A DNA stretch of 62,302 bases from assembly GCA_028284635.1 (NCBI GenBank), contig JANQRJ010000039.1, positions 1 to 62,302 on the forward strand. The letters are read 5' to 3'. Below, one piece after another: positions 50,501 to 58,305 of this stretch. Within the stretch, counting starts at the first letter, position 1. Every line of letters begins with the position of its first letter. The position numbers and the translations under genes were made by a program. Source of the DNA: Pelagicoccus sp. Its GTDB lineage: Bacteria > Verrucomicrobiota > Verrucomicrobiia > Opitutales > Opitutaceae. A model generated the notes under the pieces. It saw only the letters and a list, made by a program, of their open reading frames with translations, had not been told where the DNA came from and ran no database searches.

Positions 50501-50977
50501 ACCCTCGGAGACGTGGAAGACGCCCTGCGTGGTGCGGCGGTCGCTTTTCGGATTGTTGAGCACGCCCTGCTTCACGCGGAAAGAGCTGACAATGTCGGAC
50601 TCGAACCTATCTTTATCCGGCGGCAACGACAGAGCGCGGGCCATGCCATGACGCTCCAACACCAACGCGTTAGTCGGCACCCAAGTACGTTTCTCCAGAC
50701 CGAGCGGAGCGAAGAGGTCCGTCAGGTAATCCTGAATACGCTGATCGGCCGGACAGAGGTGCTCCTTGAGGAGGCGATTTTTTTCCTGCACGCTTTCGAG
50801 AAGCGAGTTGCCCATCTCTAGAAACGGGTAGTCCGACTCCTTGCCGAAGATAGGACATCCGCGGGAGCGTAGCTTTATATTGAGATACTCTGTAAGTTTC
50901 GCTTCGTCGTACTCGTTTTCGGCCTTCTCCGGGTCGAATCCAATGTGTAGCTTCAGATCAGTCCAATCTGCATTCAT
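47504..50977 (-). CDS. Probable PPi-dependent phosphoenolpyruvate carboxykinase
   Basis: 1157-residue protein matching the size of PPi-type PEPCK (about 1100-1200), far longer than GTP- or ATP-dependent forms. CHKPCTVSGGGKSEISKSL (about 488-506) provides the P-loop-like kinase motif, and HWSGHTGCVILAPHLIRC and PTFCHKP regions are reminiscent of the group, though this is recognition from memory without a search. The reaction would be PEP, CO2 and phosphate to oxaloacetate and pyrophosphate. ATG 50977 is used as MNADWTDLKLHIGF begins the conserved part; a further 20 codons upstream are open. It stands as its own unit between a PhzF gene and ABC ATPases; bicarbonate supply by SbtA could support it. 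If wrong, it is a large conserved cytosolic kinase-like protein. Confidence 0.62.
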   Translation of the reverse strand: MNADWTDLKLHIGFDPEKAENEYDEAKLTEYLNIKLRSRGCPIFGKESDYPFLEMGNSLLESVQEKNRLLKEHLCPADQRIQDYLTDLFAPLGLEKRTWVPTNALVLERHGMARALSLPPDKDRFESDIVSSFRVKQGVLNNPKSDRRTTQGVFHVSEGGLPIPADKKQVPLKVFANLLTEALNPPESLMELPFTSTQEEKARIFVSLLLRPLVQPEVPGVTEEKRLEVRFFAPGNMTSNLDFVESIFGNAGDPYLASHDAGLDFKHWSGHTGCVILAPHLIRCKKKDLGLPNISEATERQKRDGMCWESEDELYNDGGAFKITSRDNRGVVVTLIADNYYGYCKKEVKTQISFAANLYGNVEEEHAGGALAFASYDLGEDFRLSEYVSSVDHGFDQVLTSLGDRVEVHPSGYAVDKQYPNIYYISEGANITLHDQSVTWQSGGETHSLQLQPEATYILPSGYKVEMKRPSASRRWRLIGTSATPTFCHKPCTVSGGGKSEISKSLTDAIVMGPVFTADLKKDFDMVEEIVNKEYGNRFKDESLNRPAGRPLLSIERSLGSVIKLLSPSPAYTDEYNAWLKGVPGYVIDIVLVVKRFYKPDWGTDWRDRFGVDVVNGKPGNELKYRNQKLISQYLRVGFASDGSWRVFSLRKDFFPAAKIQTEDDISASVVVPASLLEGLDGGASEFSSLKFIQNCEYRLFQRPDEAIVRGYDKKTEFDFSRNGVFFSNYEPIERPACQEMEKDAIRFGNFTEQMQRTLREFNREDSPDYVISSSDPRLVDGVPTKNPRYLQNRLDLEDERSVYVAEVGARLYRRLEKQQSAHFPVNCVLPGRRNNPPSKGIRALAVFNPIHYQELPELFMEFIASLTGKSPSTTGAGSEGALTKGPFNALLPIVDLNNALVSYVVSGYEGFASSAGYVGPNFRVDHDISLLIPEIWCRMRPEERRAAYMIRKGYLEACEDIEYKGEKIEVSRLGYRITSSFVQTFGGRVFSNPSSVFPENILRPERQDMDTFVDGVKNIVETQRRVALNYFEDGSIESACPPLKALLHIMAHGEYEGKSYRDLEVRKLFTFDALMASDWYQARLDAKQRVEVALWERHASYLDKFLANPLNHGLGERIEESRLRSTIDRRLETFRSQDYRDKLVGCLGVDPSLYAE

Positions 50978-51058
50978 ATTTTCGATACTTGGTTTTCGGT
51001 TTCGTATTGTGTTAGGCGCGGGCGCTGGTTCAGGCAAAATTCAATCTGGATACGCAGT

Positions 51059-51886
51059 CTAATTGGCACGGATACTTGGCATATCCGGCACGGCGGCAAG
51101 CAGTTTGCGAGCGTATTCGGTTTGTGGCGACTGGTAGAGAGATTCGGCGGAGCCTTGCTCGACGATCCGCCCTTCCTGCATGACCAGCACCTGTTGGCTG
51201 ATATGCTCCACCACGGCTAGGTCGTGGGCGATGAAGAGGTAGGCGATGCCGAACTCCTCCTGCAAGTCCTGCAGCAAATTGACGATCTGGGCCTGCACGC
51301 TGACATCGAGGGCGCTCACGCATTCGTCGCACACGATAAACTCCGGACGCGAGCTCAGGGCCCGGGCGATACAGATGCGCTGGCGCTGGCCGCCGCTGAA
51401 CTGGTGCGGGTAGCGTCTCATGGCGTCCATCGGCAGGCCGACCTTTTCCAGCAAGCTAGCCACTCTCTCGTCGCGCTCCGAGCGGTTCAGCGAAGGCTCG
51501 TGCACGATAAGAGGCTCGGCAACGATGGAGCCAACCGTCAAACGTGGATTGAGCGAAGCGTATGGGTCTTGGAAGATAGTTTGGATTCGCTTGCGAAACG
51601 GCAGAAAATCTCGCTCGCCCAGGGAGCTGATCACCGTGCCGTCGTATTCGATTTCTCCCGACTCGATAGGGATGAGCTTCAGGATGGCCTTGCCGATCGT
51701 GCTTTTGCCGCTGCCACTCTCGCCAACCAGACCTACCGTCTCTCCACGACGGACCACGAACGAGGCGTCGCTAACGGCTCTGAAAGATCCTGGCCTGGAG
51801 AAAAGCCCGTCGCTGCGAATCGGATAACTGATCCTCAGATCACGCGCCTGCAGCAAGGGGACCTCTTCGGCAAGCGGCTCACCCAT
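51059..51886 (-). CDS. Oligopeptide ABC transporter ATPase (OppF/DppF-like)
   Basis: 275 residues. [18 protein letters not shown] is Walker A, QFSGGQRQRICIARAL the signature motif, FIVCDECVSALDVS contains Walker B, and AHDLAVVEHIS the H-loop. The N-terminal extension QARDLRISYPIRSDGLF and the C-terminal TEYARKLLAAVP are typical of OppF. It overlaps the OppD-like gene by 8 bases. The binding protein and permeases are 5 kb away beyond the RAYT region. Confidence 0.92.
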   Translation of the reverse strand: MGEPLAEEVPLLQARDLRISYPIRSDGLFSRPGSFRAVSDASFVVRRGETVGLVGESGSGKSTIGKAILKLIPIESGEIEYDGTVISSLGERDFLPFRKRIQTIFQDPYASLNPRLTVGSIVAEPLIVHEPSLNRSERDERVASLLEKVGLPMDAMRRYPHQFSGGQRQRICIARALSSRPEFIVCDECVSALDVSVQAQIVNLLQDLQEEFGIAYLFIAHDLAVVEHISQQVLVMQEGRIVEQGSAESLYQSPQTEYARKLLAAVPDMPSIRAN

Positions 51887-52730
51887 GAGCTGCGACCTCC
51901 TCCGCTTCGATCAGCGAGTAGTCGACCACAGGCAAGCGGTCGCGCTTCATGCCGATCTGCGGTATGCAGCGGACAAGAGCCTGGGTGTATGCGTGCTCTG
52001 GAGACGAGAGAACCTTGCCAGACGGACCGTTCTCCACAATCCGCCCGCGATACATGACGGCCACTTCGTCGGCGAAACCGTCCACGATGCCGAAATTGTG
52101 CGTGATGAGGATGATCGACATGCCCTCGCGCTCCCGCAACTCGCCCAGCAGCTCCATGATCTGAGCCTCGATCGTCACATCGAGAGCAGTGGTCGGCTCG
52201 TCCGCCACGAGGATGTCCGGCTGGCAGGCTAAAGCGATAGCGATGACCACCCGCTGCTTCATGCCCCCGCTCATCTGGTGTGGGTAGTCGTCGAAGCGGC
52301 GAGCCGCCTCACGAATGCCAACCTTTTCCAGCAGGGCTATGGCCTCCTGGCGCGGATCCTGGATATCGTCCCGGTGAAAACGCAGAGCCTCCACGATCTG
52401 GCTGCCAACCGTGAAGTAGGGATTCAGCGAAGTAGAGGGCTCCTGAAAAACGTAGGCGATCCGCTTTCCGCGAACTTGACATAGCTGACGCTCGGAAAGA
52501 TCGAGCAGGTTCCGCCCATCCAGCAACGCCTCGCCGGATACCTCGCAGCGAGGCGAAGGTGGCAGCAGCCGAGTCAAAGCCATCGAAGTAACGCTCTTGC
52601 CGCTGCCACTCTCACCCACGATGGCCAGCGTCTTGCCCTTCTCGAGGCTGAAGGAAACGCCCCTCACGGCCTCCACGCGAGAGCGGCGGCTGTTGAATCC
52701 GATTTTCAGATCTCTGACTTCAAGGAGCAT
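51879..52730 (-). CDS. Oligopeptide ABC transporter ATPase (OppD/DppD-like)
   Basis: 283 residues. [19 protein letters not shown] (Walker A), [17 protein letters not shown] (signature), [19 protein letters not shown] (Walker B), [20 protein letters not shown] (H-loop) and the C-terminal [16 protein letters not shown] typical of OppD. ATG 52730 begins [12 protein letters not shown], the family start. Forms a two-gene operon with 51059. Confidence 0.92.
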   Translation of the reverse strand: MLLEVRDLKIGFNSRRSRVEAVRGVSFSLEKGKTLAIVGESGSGKSVTSMALTRLLPPSPRCEVSGEALLDGRNLLDLSERQLCQVRGKRIAYVFQEPSTSLNPYFTVGSQIVEALRFHRDDIQDPRQEAIALLEKVGIREAARRFDDYPHQMSGGMKQRVVIAIALACQPDILVADEPTTALDVTIEAQIMELLGELREREGMSIILITHNFGIVDGFADEVAVMYRGRIVENGPSGKVLSSPEHAYTQALVRCIPQIGMKRDRLPVVDYSLIEAEEVAAHG

Positions 52731-52821
52731 TTTCGGAGCCCACCATCCTGCAAAGCCGGACTGGCACAACAAGGGGAAAAGGGTGACTTTCTTGCGATTT
52801 TTTGGTGAAAACGACCTTCCC

Positions 52822-52892
52822 CGGGAACGCGGGCGGCCCGCCCGCAGCTAGCATGATCCTCCATCCATGCGGGCGGGCCGCCCGCGTTCCCG
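52822..52892. repeat. Perfect 25-bp-stem GC-rich hairpin
   Basis: CGGGAACGCGGGCGGCCCGC plus CCGCA and its exact reverse complement are separated by a 21-base loop. It lies in the divergent spacer between the OppD-like gene and the DUF547 gene. A long GC-only stem this close to a start could affect transcription from either side; it belongs to a further REP-like family. Confidence 0.85.
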
Positions 52893-52942
52893 GAAAACTA
52901 TCCAGGAATACCTCGCCCCGCTCAAACGTCTCTTTCCCTACC

Positions 52943-53689
52943 ATGAGTCTAAAAGCCTTCTTCGCGCCCCTCCTCGCCATCGCCATCCTGGCCGCCGGAG
53001 CTCAAGCTCGCCCGGACCTCGAAGTCTACGCCGACGATCTCGACCCGCTTTTCGCCAAATACGTGAAACCCGATGGCGTCGCCTATCGGGCCTGGCACGC
53101 CAACGAGACCGACCGAGCCACCCTCCGCAACGTCCTGGCGAAGATGGCCCAGCTTCCGCTAGACCAACTGTCCGAAAACGGCCTGAAAGCGTTTTATATA
53201 AATCTCTACAACGCGGCGATGGTCCAGATCGTGCTGGAAGCCTATCCGTTGAAATCGGTCACCGACATCAAGCCCAACTTCGGAATCTTCACCAGCCCCA
53301 CAATCGAGCTCGGAGAAGAGAAGCTCTCGCTCGACGACGTGGAAAAAGGCATCCTGTTCAAACGCTTCGACGACGAGCGCGTCCATTTCGCAGTGAACTG
53401 CGCCAGCCTAAGCTGTCCTCCTCTAGCGGATACAGCCTACCGGGCCGAAAACCTCGACGCCCGGCTCGACGAGCAGACGAAAGCCTTCGCCCAAAGCGAA
53501 CACGCTGCTCGGATCGACCGGAAGAAAAAGCGTATATACTATTCCCAGCTGTTCCAATGGTACTCCCATCACTTCGAGACAGACAATCCTGTGCAGTACT
53601 TGAACCGCTACCGCTCAAGCGAGCTTCCCGAGAATTTCGCCATCGATTGGATAACCTACGACTGGACGCTGAACGAATCGGAGAAATGA
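52943..53689 (+). CDS. DUF547 protein, secreted
   Basis: 248 residues with a signal peptide (FFAPLLAIAILAAGAQA). LSENGLKAFYINLYNAAMVQ, FAVNCASLSCPPL and AQSEHAARIDRKKKRIYYSQ are hallmarks of DUF547, a papain-like fold family of unknown activity (the CASLSCP Cys is a candidate nucleophile). Start ATG 52943. Followed by the FAD/iron-sulfur gene at 45 bases on the same strand, suggesting an operon. Confidence 0.86.
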   Translation: MSLKAFFAPLLAIAILAAGAQARPDLEVYADDLDPLFAKYVKPDGVAYRAWHANETDRATLRNVLAKMAQLPLDQLSENGLKAFYINLYNAAMVQIVLEAYPLKSVTDIKPNFGIFTSPTIELGEEKLSLDDVEKGILFKRFDDERVHFAVNCASLSCPPLADTAYRAENLDARLDEQTKAFAQSEHAARIDRKKKRIYYSQLFQWYSHHFETDNPVQYLNRYRSSELPENFAIDWITYDWTLNESEK

Positions 53690-53734
53690 TATATAGATCT
53701 CGCCCTCCATCCCCATTTCTGCCCTGCTGAAAGC

Positions 53735-55969
53735 ATGTTTTCCGCCATAGCATCCTACACGAACTGGCTACACACGCGCTGGCCCGCCGGCGGAGTCGAG
53801 AAGTCCCCCAAAGTAAACGACGATGGAACCACGCGCGTGCCTGGCGTGCGCGTCGTAGGCGATCTGACCGGAGTTCCCCTGCTCAAATTCTCCGCAGACA
53901 CCGGAGCCCGAGCCGTAGAGGCCATCCTCGCCGAATCCGACTTCCAAAAAGGGGCAGACGGCTACGACCACGATCTCGTGATCATCGGAGCCGGCGTCTC
54001 CGGCATTTCAGCAGCCATCGAAGCCAAGAAAAACGGGCTCGATTTCGTGCTCTTCGAAGCATCCGAGAGCTTTTCCACCATAAAGAACTTTCCGCGAAAA
54101 AAGCCGATCTACACCTACCCGACCGAAATGACGCCCGCCGGCGAGATGCGCTTCAAGTCGGAGATAAAGGAAGACCTGCTCGTCGAGCTGGAAGAGCAAC
54201 GAGCGAAGCGAGGCATAGAACCCGTTCCAGCCAGCATAGACAGGCTTTCCCGCTCGGACGGAAAGCTACGCGTCCATCGCAAGGGAGGAGACGACGTCAT
54301 CGCCCAACGGGTGATCGTAGCCATCGGCCGCACCGGAAACTTCCGCAAGCTCAACGTGCCGGGCGAAAACCTCGACAAGGTAGCCAACCGCCTGATCGAC
54401 GCCCGCGACTACGCCGGGCAAAAGACGCTCGTAGTCGGTGGCGGCGACTCCGCCCTCGAAAGCGCCATCTCCCTCGCCGAGACAGGAGCCACAGTCGACC
54501 TTAGCTACCGCAAGCCCGAGTTTTCCCGCCCGAAGCCCGACAATATAGAACGGCTCAAGGAGCTCGAATCCCAAGGCAAGCTCACCCTGCACATGAACAC
54601 CAACGTGCAGGACATAGCGGAAAAGACCGTCACCCTCAGCGGAGACGGAGACGACTACCAGATCGAAAACGACGCCACGCTCATCCTGATCGGCCGCGAT
54701 GCTCCGCTCGATTTCTTCCGCAAGTCGAAGATCGGCGTGACCGGCGACTTCACCGTCCCAACCTGGGCGGGTCTCATAGGATTCTTCGCGGCATTCACCA
54801 TCTTCTACCACTGGCAAAAAAGCCTCTGGCTGACTGACCTCAGTCCCGCTTGGCTCGCTTGGGCCGTCAGCTCGCTAGGCGGCCTCCTGCAAAGCGCCGT
54901 CGACAGCCCCCAGCATTTCCTCAACCACCTGCGCGGAGGCATGAATCAGCCAGGGTTCTACTATTCCGGCGCCTACTGCCTCTGTGTAGTGGCTTTCGGG
55001 ATACGTCGCGTCAGAAGACGCAAGACCCCATACGTGAAGCTCCAGACCATTACGCTGGCCCTTTTCCAGGTGCTCCCGCTCTTCCTGCTGCCCTGGATCC
55101 TTCTCCCCTGGGCCGGGGCTAACGGCTGGTGGGAGTCCGGCATCGGCGGCTGGATCGGCGACTCCTTCTGGCCCAACGGAGAATACTGGCGGGCCTTTGG
55201 GCTCATACTGGCGTGGCCGCTCTTCGTATACAACTGGTTCACCGAAGAGCCGGTTTGGGGCTGGCTGATCCTCGGCTTCCTCCAGACCTTCGTCCTCATC
55301 CCCTTCATCGTATGGCGCTGGGGCAAGGGAGCCTACTGCGGCTGGATCTGCAGCTGCGGCGCCCTAGCCGAAACCCTCGGCGACGCCCATCGACACAAGA
55401 TGCCCCACGGTCGCTTCTGGAACAAGCTCAACATGGTCGGGCAAGTCCTGCTTTTCATCGCCCTCGTTATGATGGGCCTGCGCATTGTCGGCTGGATCCT
55501 GCCCGACGGCAACTTCGCCGCCGGTATATTCAAAGCAATGTTCGACGGACTCCCCTTGCTCAACTGGAAGTACGCCGTCGACGTCTGGCTCGCGGGCGTG
55601 CTCGGCGTCGCCTTCTACTTCCACTTCTCCGGCCGCATCTGGTGCCGCTTCGCCTGCCCGCTCGCCGCCCTGATGCACATCTACGCCCGCTTCACCCGCT
55701 TCCGAATATTCTCCGATAAAAAGAAGTGCATATCCTGCAACGTATGCACCACGGTCTGCCACCAAGGCATAGATATAATGAATTTCGCCAACAAAGGCGC
55801 CCCTATGGAGGATCCCGAATGCGTCCGCTGTTCGGCCTGCGTGCAATCCTGCCCGACCGGCGTGCTCAGCTTCGGCCGCTACGATTCCAGAGGAGCTATA
55901 AAGCTAGACGACCTCCCCGCCTCCATCGTGCAAATGGCCGAAAGCCGCAAACGTAGCGCGGAGCTTTAG
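53735..55969 (+). CDS. FAD-dependent oxidoreductase fused to a NapH/CcoG-like membrane 4Fe-4S domain
   Basis: 744 residues. Part 1 (about 75-330) is a thioredoxin-reductase-like FAD/NAD(P)H module: LVIIGAGVSGISAA, VIVAIGRTGNFRKLNVPGE, LVVGGGDSALESA and LILIGRDAP. Part 2 (about 335-660) has about six helices with CGWICSCGALAET and RFACPLAALMHI, as in NosR/NapH/CcoG proteins. Part 3 carries two 4Fe-4S clusters, CISCNVCTTVC and CVRCSACVQSC. The design implies electron transfer from NAD(P)H through FAD and FeS to a membrane or periplasmic acceptor. N-terminal 70 residues resemble part of a duplicated thioredoxin-reductase lead. Its stop codon is inside a REP. Confidence 0.83.
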   Translation: MFSAIASYTNWLHTRWPAGGVEKSPKVNDDGTTRVPGVRVVGDLTGVPLLKFSADTGARAVEAILAESDFQKGADGYDHDLVIIGAGVSGISAAIEAKKNGLDFVLFEASESFSTIKNFPRKKPIYTYPTEMTPAGEMRFKSEIKEDLLVELEEQRAKRGIEPVPASIDRLSRSDGKLRVHRKGGDDVIAQRVIVAIGRTGNFRKLNVPGENLDKVANRLIDARDYAGQKTLVVGGGDSALESAISLAETGATVDLSYRKPEFSRPKPDNIERLKELESQGKLTLHMNTNVQDIAEKTVTLSGDGDDYQIENDATLILIGRDAPLDFFRKSKIGVTGDFTVPTWAGLIGFFAAFTIFYHWQKSLWLTDLSPAWLAWAVSSLGGLLQSAVDSPQHFLNHLRGGMNQPGFYYSGAYCLCVVAFGIRRVRRRKTPYVKLQTITLALFQVLPLFLLPWILLPWAGANGWWESGIGGWIGDSFWPNGEYWRAFGLILAWPLFVYNWFTEEPVWGWLILGFLQTFVLIPFIVWRWGKGAYCGWICSCGALAETLGDAHRHKMPHGRFWNKLNMVGQVLLFIALVMMGLRIVGWILPDGNFAAGIFKAMFDGLPLLNWKYAVDVWLAGVLGVAFYFHFSGRIWCRFACPLAALMHIYARFTRFRIFSDKKKCISCNVCTTVCHQGIDIMNFANKGAPMEDPECVRCSACVQSCPTGVLSFGRYDSRGAIKLDDLPASIVQMAESRKRSAEL

Positions 55970-56028
55970 CCCGCGGCCGCAAGGCCAGTATCCATTATGT
56001 GACGACGCGGGCTAAAGCTCCGCGCTAC
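55953..56028. repeat. GTAGCGCGGAGC REP doublet between convergent genes
   Basis: Arms 55953-55975 and 56006-56028 (GTAGCGCGGAGCTTTAGCCC then GCG and the inverse) are perfect over 23 bases. Both neighbouring genes stop inside: TAG at 55967-55969 on the plus strand and TAG at 56025-56027 on the minus strand. Confidence 0.88.
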
Positions 56029-58052
56029 GAATAATATTTCCCATACAATCGATTCCCAATTTCCGCCGCCTTATCCGGCTTCCAGAAACGCTGCCAGCCA
56101 TAAGTCAACAACAACCCTAAAACGAGCTTGAAGCGCAACGGAGCCGCCTGCTTCCATTTGGCCGAATCGGATGCGCACTCCCTTCCCAAATAGGACAGCT
56201 CGCCCATAGCCCGCAAGCGAAGCGACAGCTCGACATCCTCCATCAGCGACTGCCTGGGAAAACGTTCATTCGACAAGGCCGCCCTATCGAAAAACTGAGC
56301 CTGGTCTCCAAAAGCGATGCCCCAGTTCTGGGCCCGCAGCTCGTTGAGAAACTCGATAAAACGATAGGGCAGCAGACCATTCCTATCAAACCGCTGTCCC
56401 AAGCATCCGCCCACCACCTCCGGACTTTTCACCATGTGAGTCCTCAAGTCATCCAGAAAACTTTCCGGCAATCGGCAATCCGCATGCGCGATCAACGCAT
56501 GGCGCGAAGCAAAGCGCTTCAACCCAGCGGCAATCTGGTTTCCGCGTCCCCGTTCCGCGGATACGACATCCACTCCCATCTGCTCGGCGATCCGCAAAGT
56601 CCCATCGCTCGATCCGCCATCGCAAACCACGATTCTATCCTGCGACCTCAAATCCGTTCTCAAACTCTCCAGGCAGGACCGCAAACGACTCGCCGCATTG
56701 TACGTCGGCACCACCAACAGCCAGGAATCCTCCGCCGATCGCTGCGGAATTTCCACGACTCCCCTAGATCCCCGCCAATCCTGGAAAGATTTGAGCCCGT
56801 ACGGGATCGCCAACAAGAAAAGCGGCGACCAAAGCAAAGCGCTCTGCCAGACGGTCAAATCCCAATCCCCAGTCGCCGCATAGTTTTGCCAAACCCAGAA
56901 GTAGACCGCCTGCGAGACCGAGAGCAGCATCCAAAGCAACGAAGGCCGCAAAGCCATAGTCACCGCCAACCAACTCAAATACCAGAAATGCAAGGTGGGA
57001 GCGAAAATCAGAAGGCTCCCGATCTGCCACTGCCAGTGGCTCGCCCAACTATCCCGACCGCGCTTGACGATCCACGGAAGAGCGAAAGCCACCAGGAATC
57101 CTCCAAGAAGAAATGGCTGTAACGAACTCTCGGATACGCCCAAGAGTTCGCCCGCAATCAGTCCACTGCCATTGAATCTCCGCTCCGCGCCAAAGCTGTA
57201 CAGTCCGTCGAACAAAGCCGGGATCGAACTCCAAAACGGCAAGGCCAGCAAAACGACCGTCCCCACAAAACCAAGCCCCGCCCTGACACGCCCCTTCCAC
57301 AGCAAAAGAGGCAGCCCCAATACCGCGACGAACTTCATCTGAACCGCCAAACCCAACGCCGCGCCCGCCCAAAGCCAAGCCCTGCGATCGATCGCCCACA
57401 AGCACGCCACGACTCCGGCCAGCATGAGAGCATCGAAATGACCCTCCCCCGCGAAGGAAACCAAAACCACCGGATTGAAGGCGTAGTAGCCAAGCTGCCG
57501 CACCGGCAACCTGCGACGTCTCAGTATCAGAAATATAAATACGACCATACCGAAATCGATCAAAGCAAACGCCACCTTCAAGGTCGATAGATCGTAGCCC
57601 AGTGCCCCGATCGCCGCGAAGGCCAGCATCGAACCAGGCGGATAGGCCGTGAGCTTATCCTTGTTGTTCATGCCCTCCCAATACTGATCGCGGTAAGGCT
57701 CCAGATCCGGATGGTCGCCCCGCAGAGCATATGGGCTGATGCCCTCGCGAACCAGCTTGCCTTCCCAGAGATAGCGATACGCATCGTCAGACGCCGCAGC
57801 AGGCAGCAGCAAGAGGCGCAGCGACGACGCCAGCCCAAGCAAGAACGCCGCCTCGTAGCGGCGCTGCTTCCACTGCGGAGCAAGCAAGACCAGCCCCACC
57901 ATCGCCACGCCCAGCAAAAGAAAAAGTATCGGACGCCACCCCGAACTCTCGTCGAAGCTCGTCGCCACCTGTCCGTAAAGCCCCGCCGTCGCTACGCTCA
58001 AAGCCGCGAAAGCAAGCCATGCGAAGAATCTGGAGCGAGAACAGGAAACCAT
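56025..58052 (-). CDS. Polytopic glycosyltransferase (GT87-like) fused to a GT2 domain of TIGR04283 type
   Basis: 675 residues. N-terminal about 430: a dozen helices with SDDAYRYLWEGKLVREGISP and YPPGSMLAFA, resembling DUF2029/GT87 polyprenyl-phosphate sugar transferases. C-terminal about 230: GT2 with VVPTYNAASRLRSCLESL, VVCDGGSSDGTLRIAEQ, SAERGRGNQIAAGL and HADCRLPESFLDDLR, as in the family linked to arsenosugar biosynthesis-type transferases (TIGR04283). Such two-part proteins are uncommon. ATG 58052 is preferred; the open frame goes on to 58163 through a repeat. Ends inside a REP. Confidence 0.75.
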   Translation of the reverse strand: MVSCSRSRFFAWLAFAALSVATAGLYGQVATSFDESSGWRPILFLLLGVAMVGLVLLAPQWKQRRYEAAFLLGLASSLRLLLLPAAASDDAYRYLWEGKLVREGISPYALRGDHPDLEPYRDQYWEGMNNKDKLTAYPPGSMLAFAAIGALGYDLSTLKVAFALIDFGMVVFIFLILRRRRLPVRQLGYYAFNPVVLVSFAGEGHFDALMLAGVVACLWAIDRRAWLWAGAALGLAVQMKFVAVLGLPLLLWKGRVRAGLGFVGTVVLLALPFWSSIPALFDGLYSFGAERRFNGSGLIAGELLGVSESSLQPFLLGGFLVAFALPWIVKRGRDSWASHWQWQIGSLLIFAPTLHFWYLSWLAVTMALRPSLLWMLLSVSQAVYFWVWQNYAATGDWDLTVWQSALLWSPLFLLAIPYGLKSFQDWRGSRGVVEIPQRSAEDSWLLVVPTYNAASRLRSCLESLRTDLRSQDRIVVCDGGSSDGTLRIAEQMGVDVVSAERGRGNQIAAGLKRFASRHALIAHADCRLPESFLDDLRTHMVKSPEVVGGCLGQRFDRNGLLPYRFIEFLNELRAQNWGIAFGDQAQFFDRAALSNERFPRQSLMEDVELSLRLRAMGELSYLGRECASDSAKWKQAAPLRFKLVLGLLLTYGWQRFWKPDKAAEIGNRLYGKYYS

Positions 58053-58130
58053 CCTGGAAGCGATTTCGCCCGACCCGACTCTCGAAGCAAGCGCGGAAAC
58101 GAGCGTAGCCCAATCCTGACCTCCATCGAG

Positions 58131-58246
58131 AGCAAAATCATTGGTGGCAAAATCATTTCGCAAGCGAGGAATTCACGCGTTCTCGAACCATCTAGAGGAT
58201 CTAGCATCCGTTCGAGAAATAATGATTTTGCTCTTAATGATTTTGC
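58131..58246. repeat. Nested inverted array of AATGATTTTGC repeats in a divergent promoter
   Basis: Two direct copies of GCAAAATCATT (58132-58142, 58147-58157) face two copies of the reverse complement AATGATTTTGC (58221-58231, 58236-58246); between them TTCTCGAAC and GTTCGAGAA form an inner stem. The whole is a symmetric structure between the GT gene and the secreted-protein gene. Two more copies lie at 62116-62143. Confidence 0.8.
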
Positions 58247-58305
58247 CTCAAGAAAGCCCTCGAATCGATTCCCCAAACGTTCCCCTCTCGCAAAGCCTTC
58301 ATGTC

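Noticed and set aside
49511..50821. 436-codon plus-strand frame opposite the PEPCK-like gene
   Set aside because: Antisense shadow of a conserved long gene; Gln/Glu/Val/Leu-rich translation without motifs or start signal.
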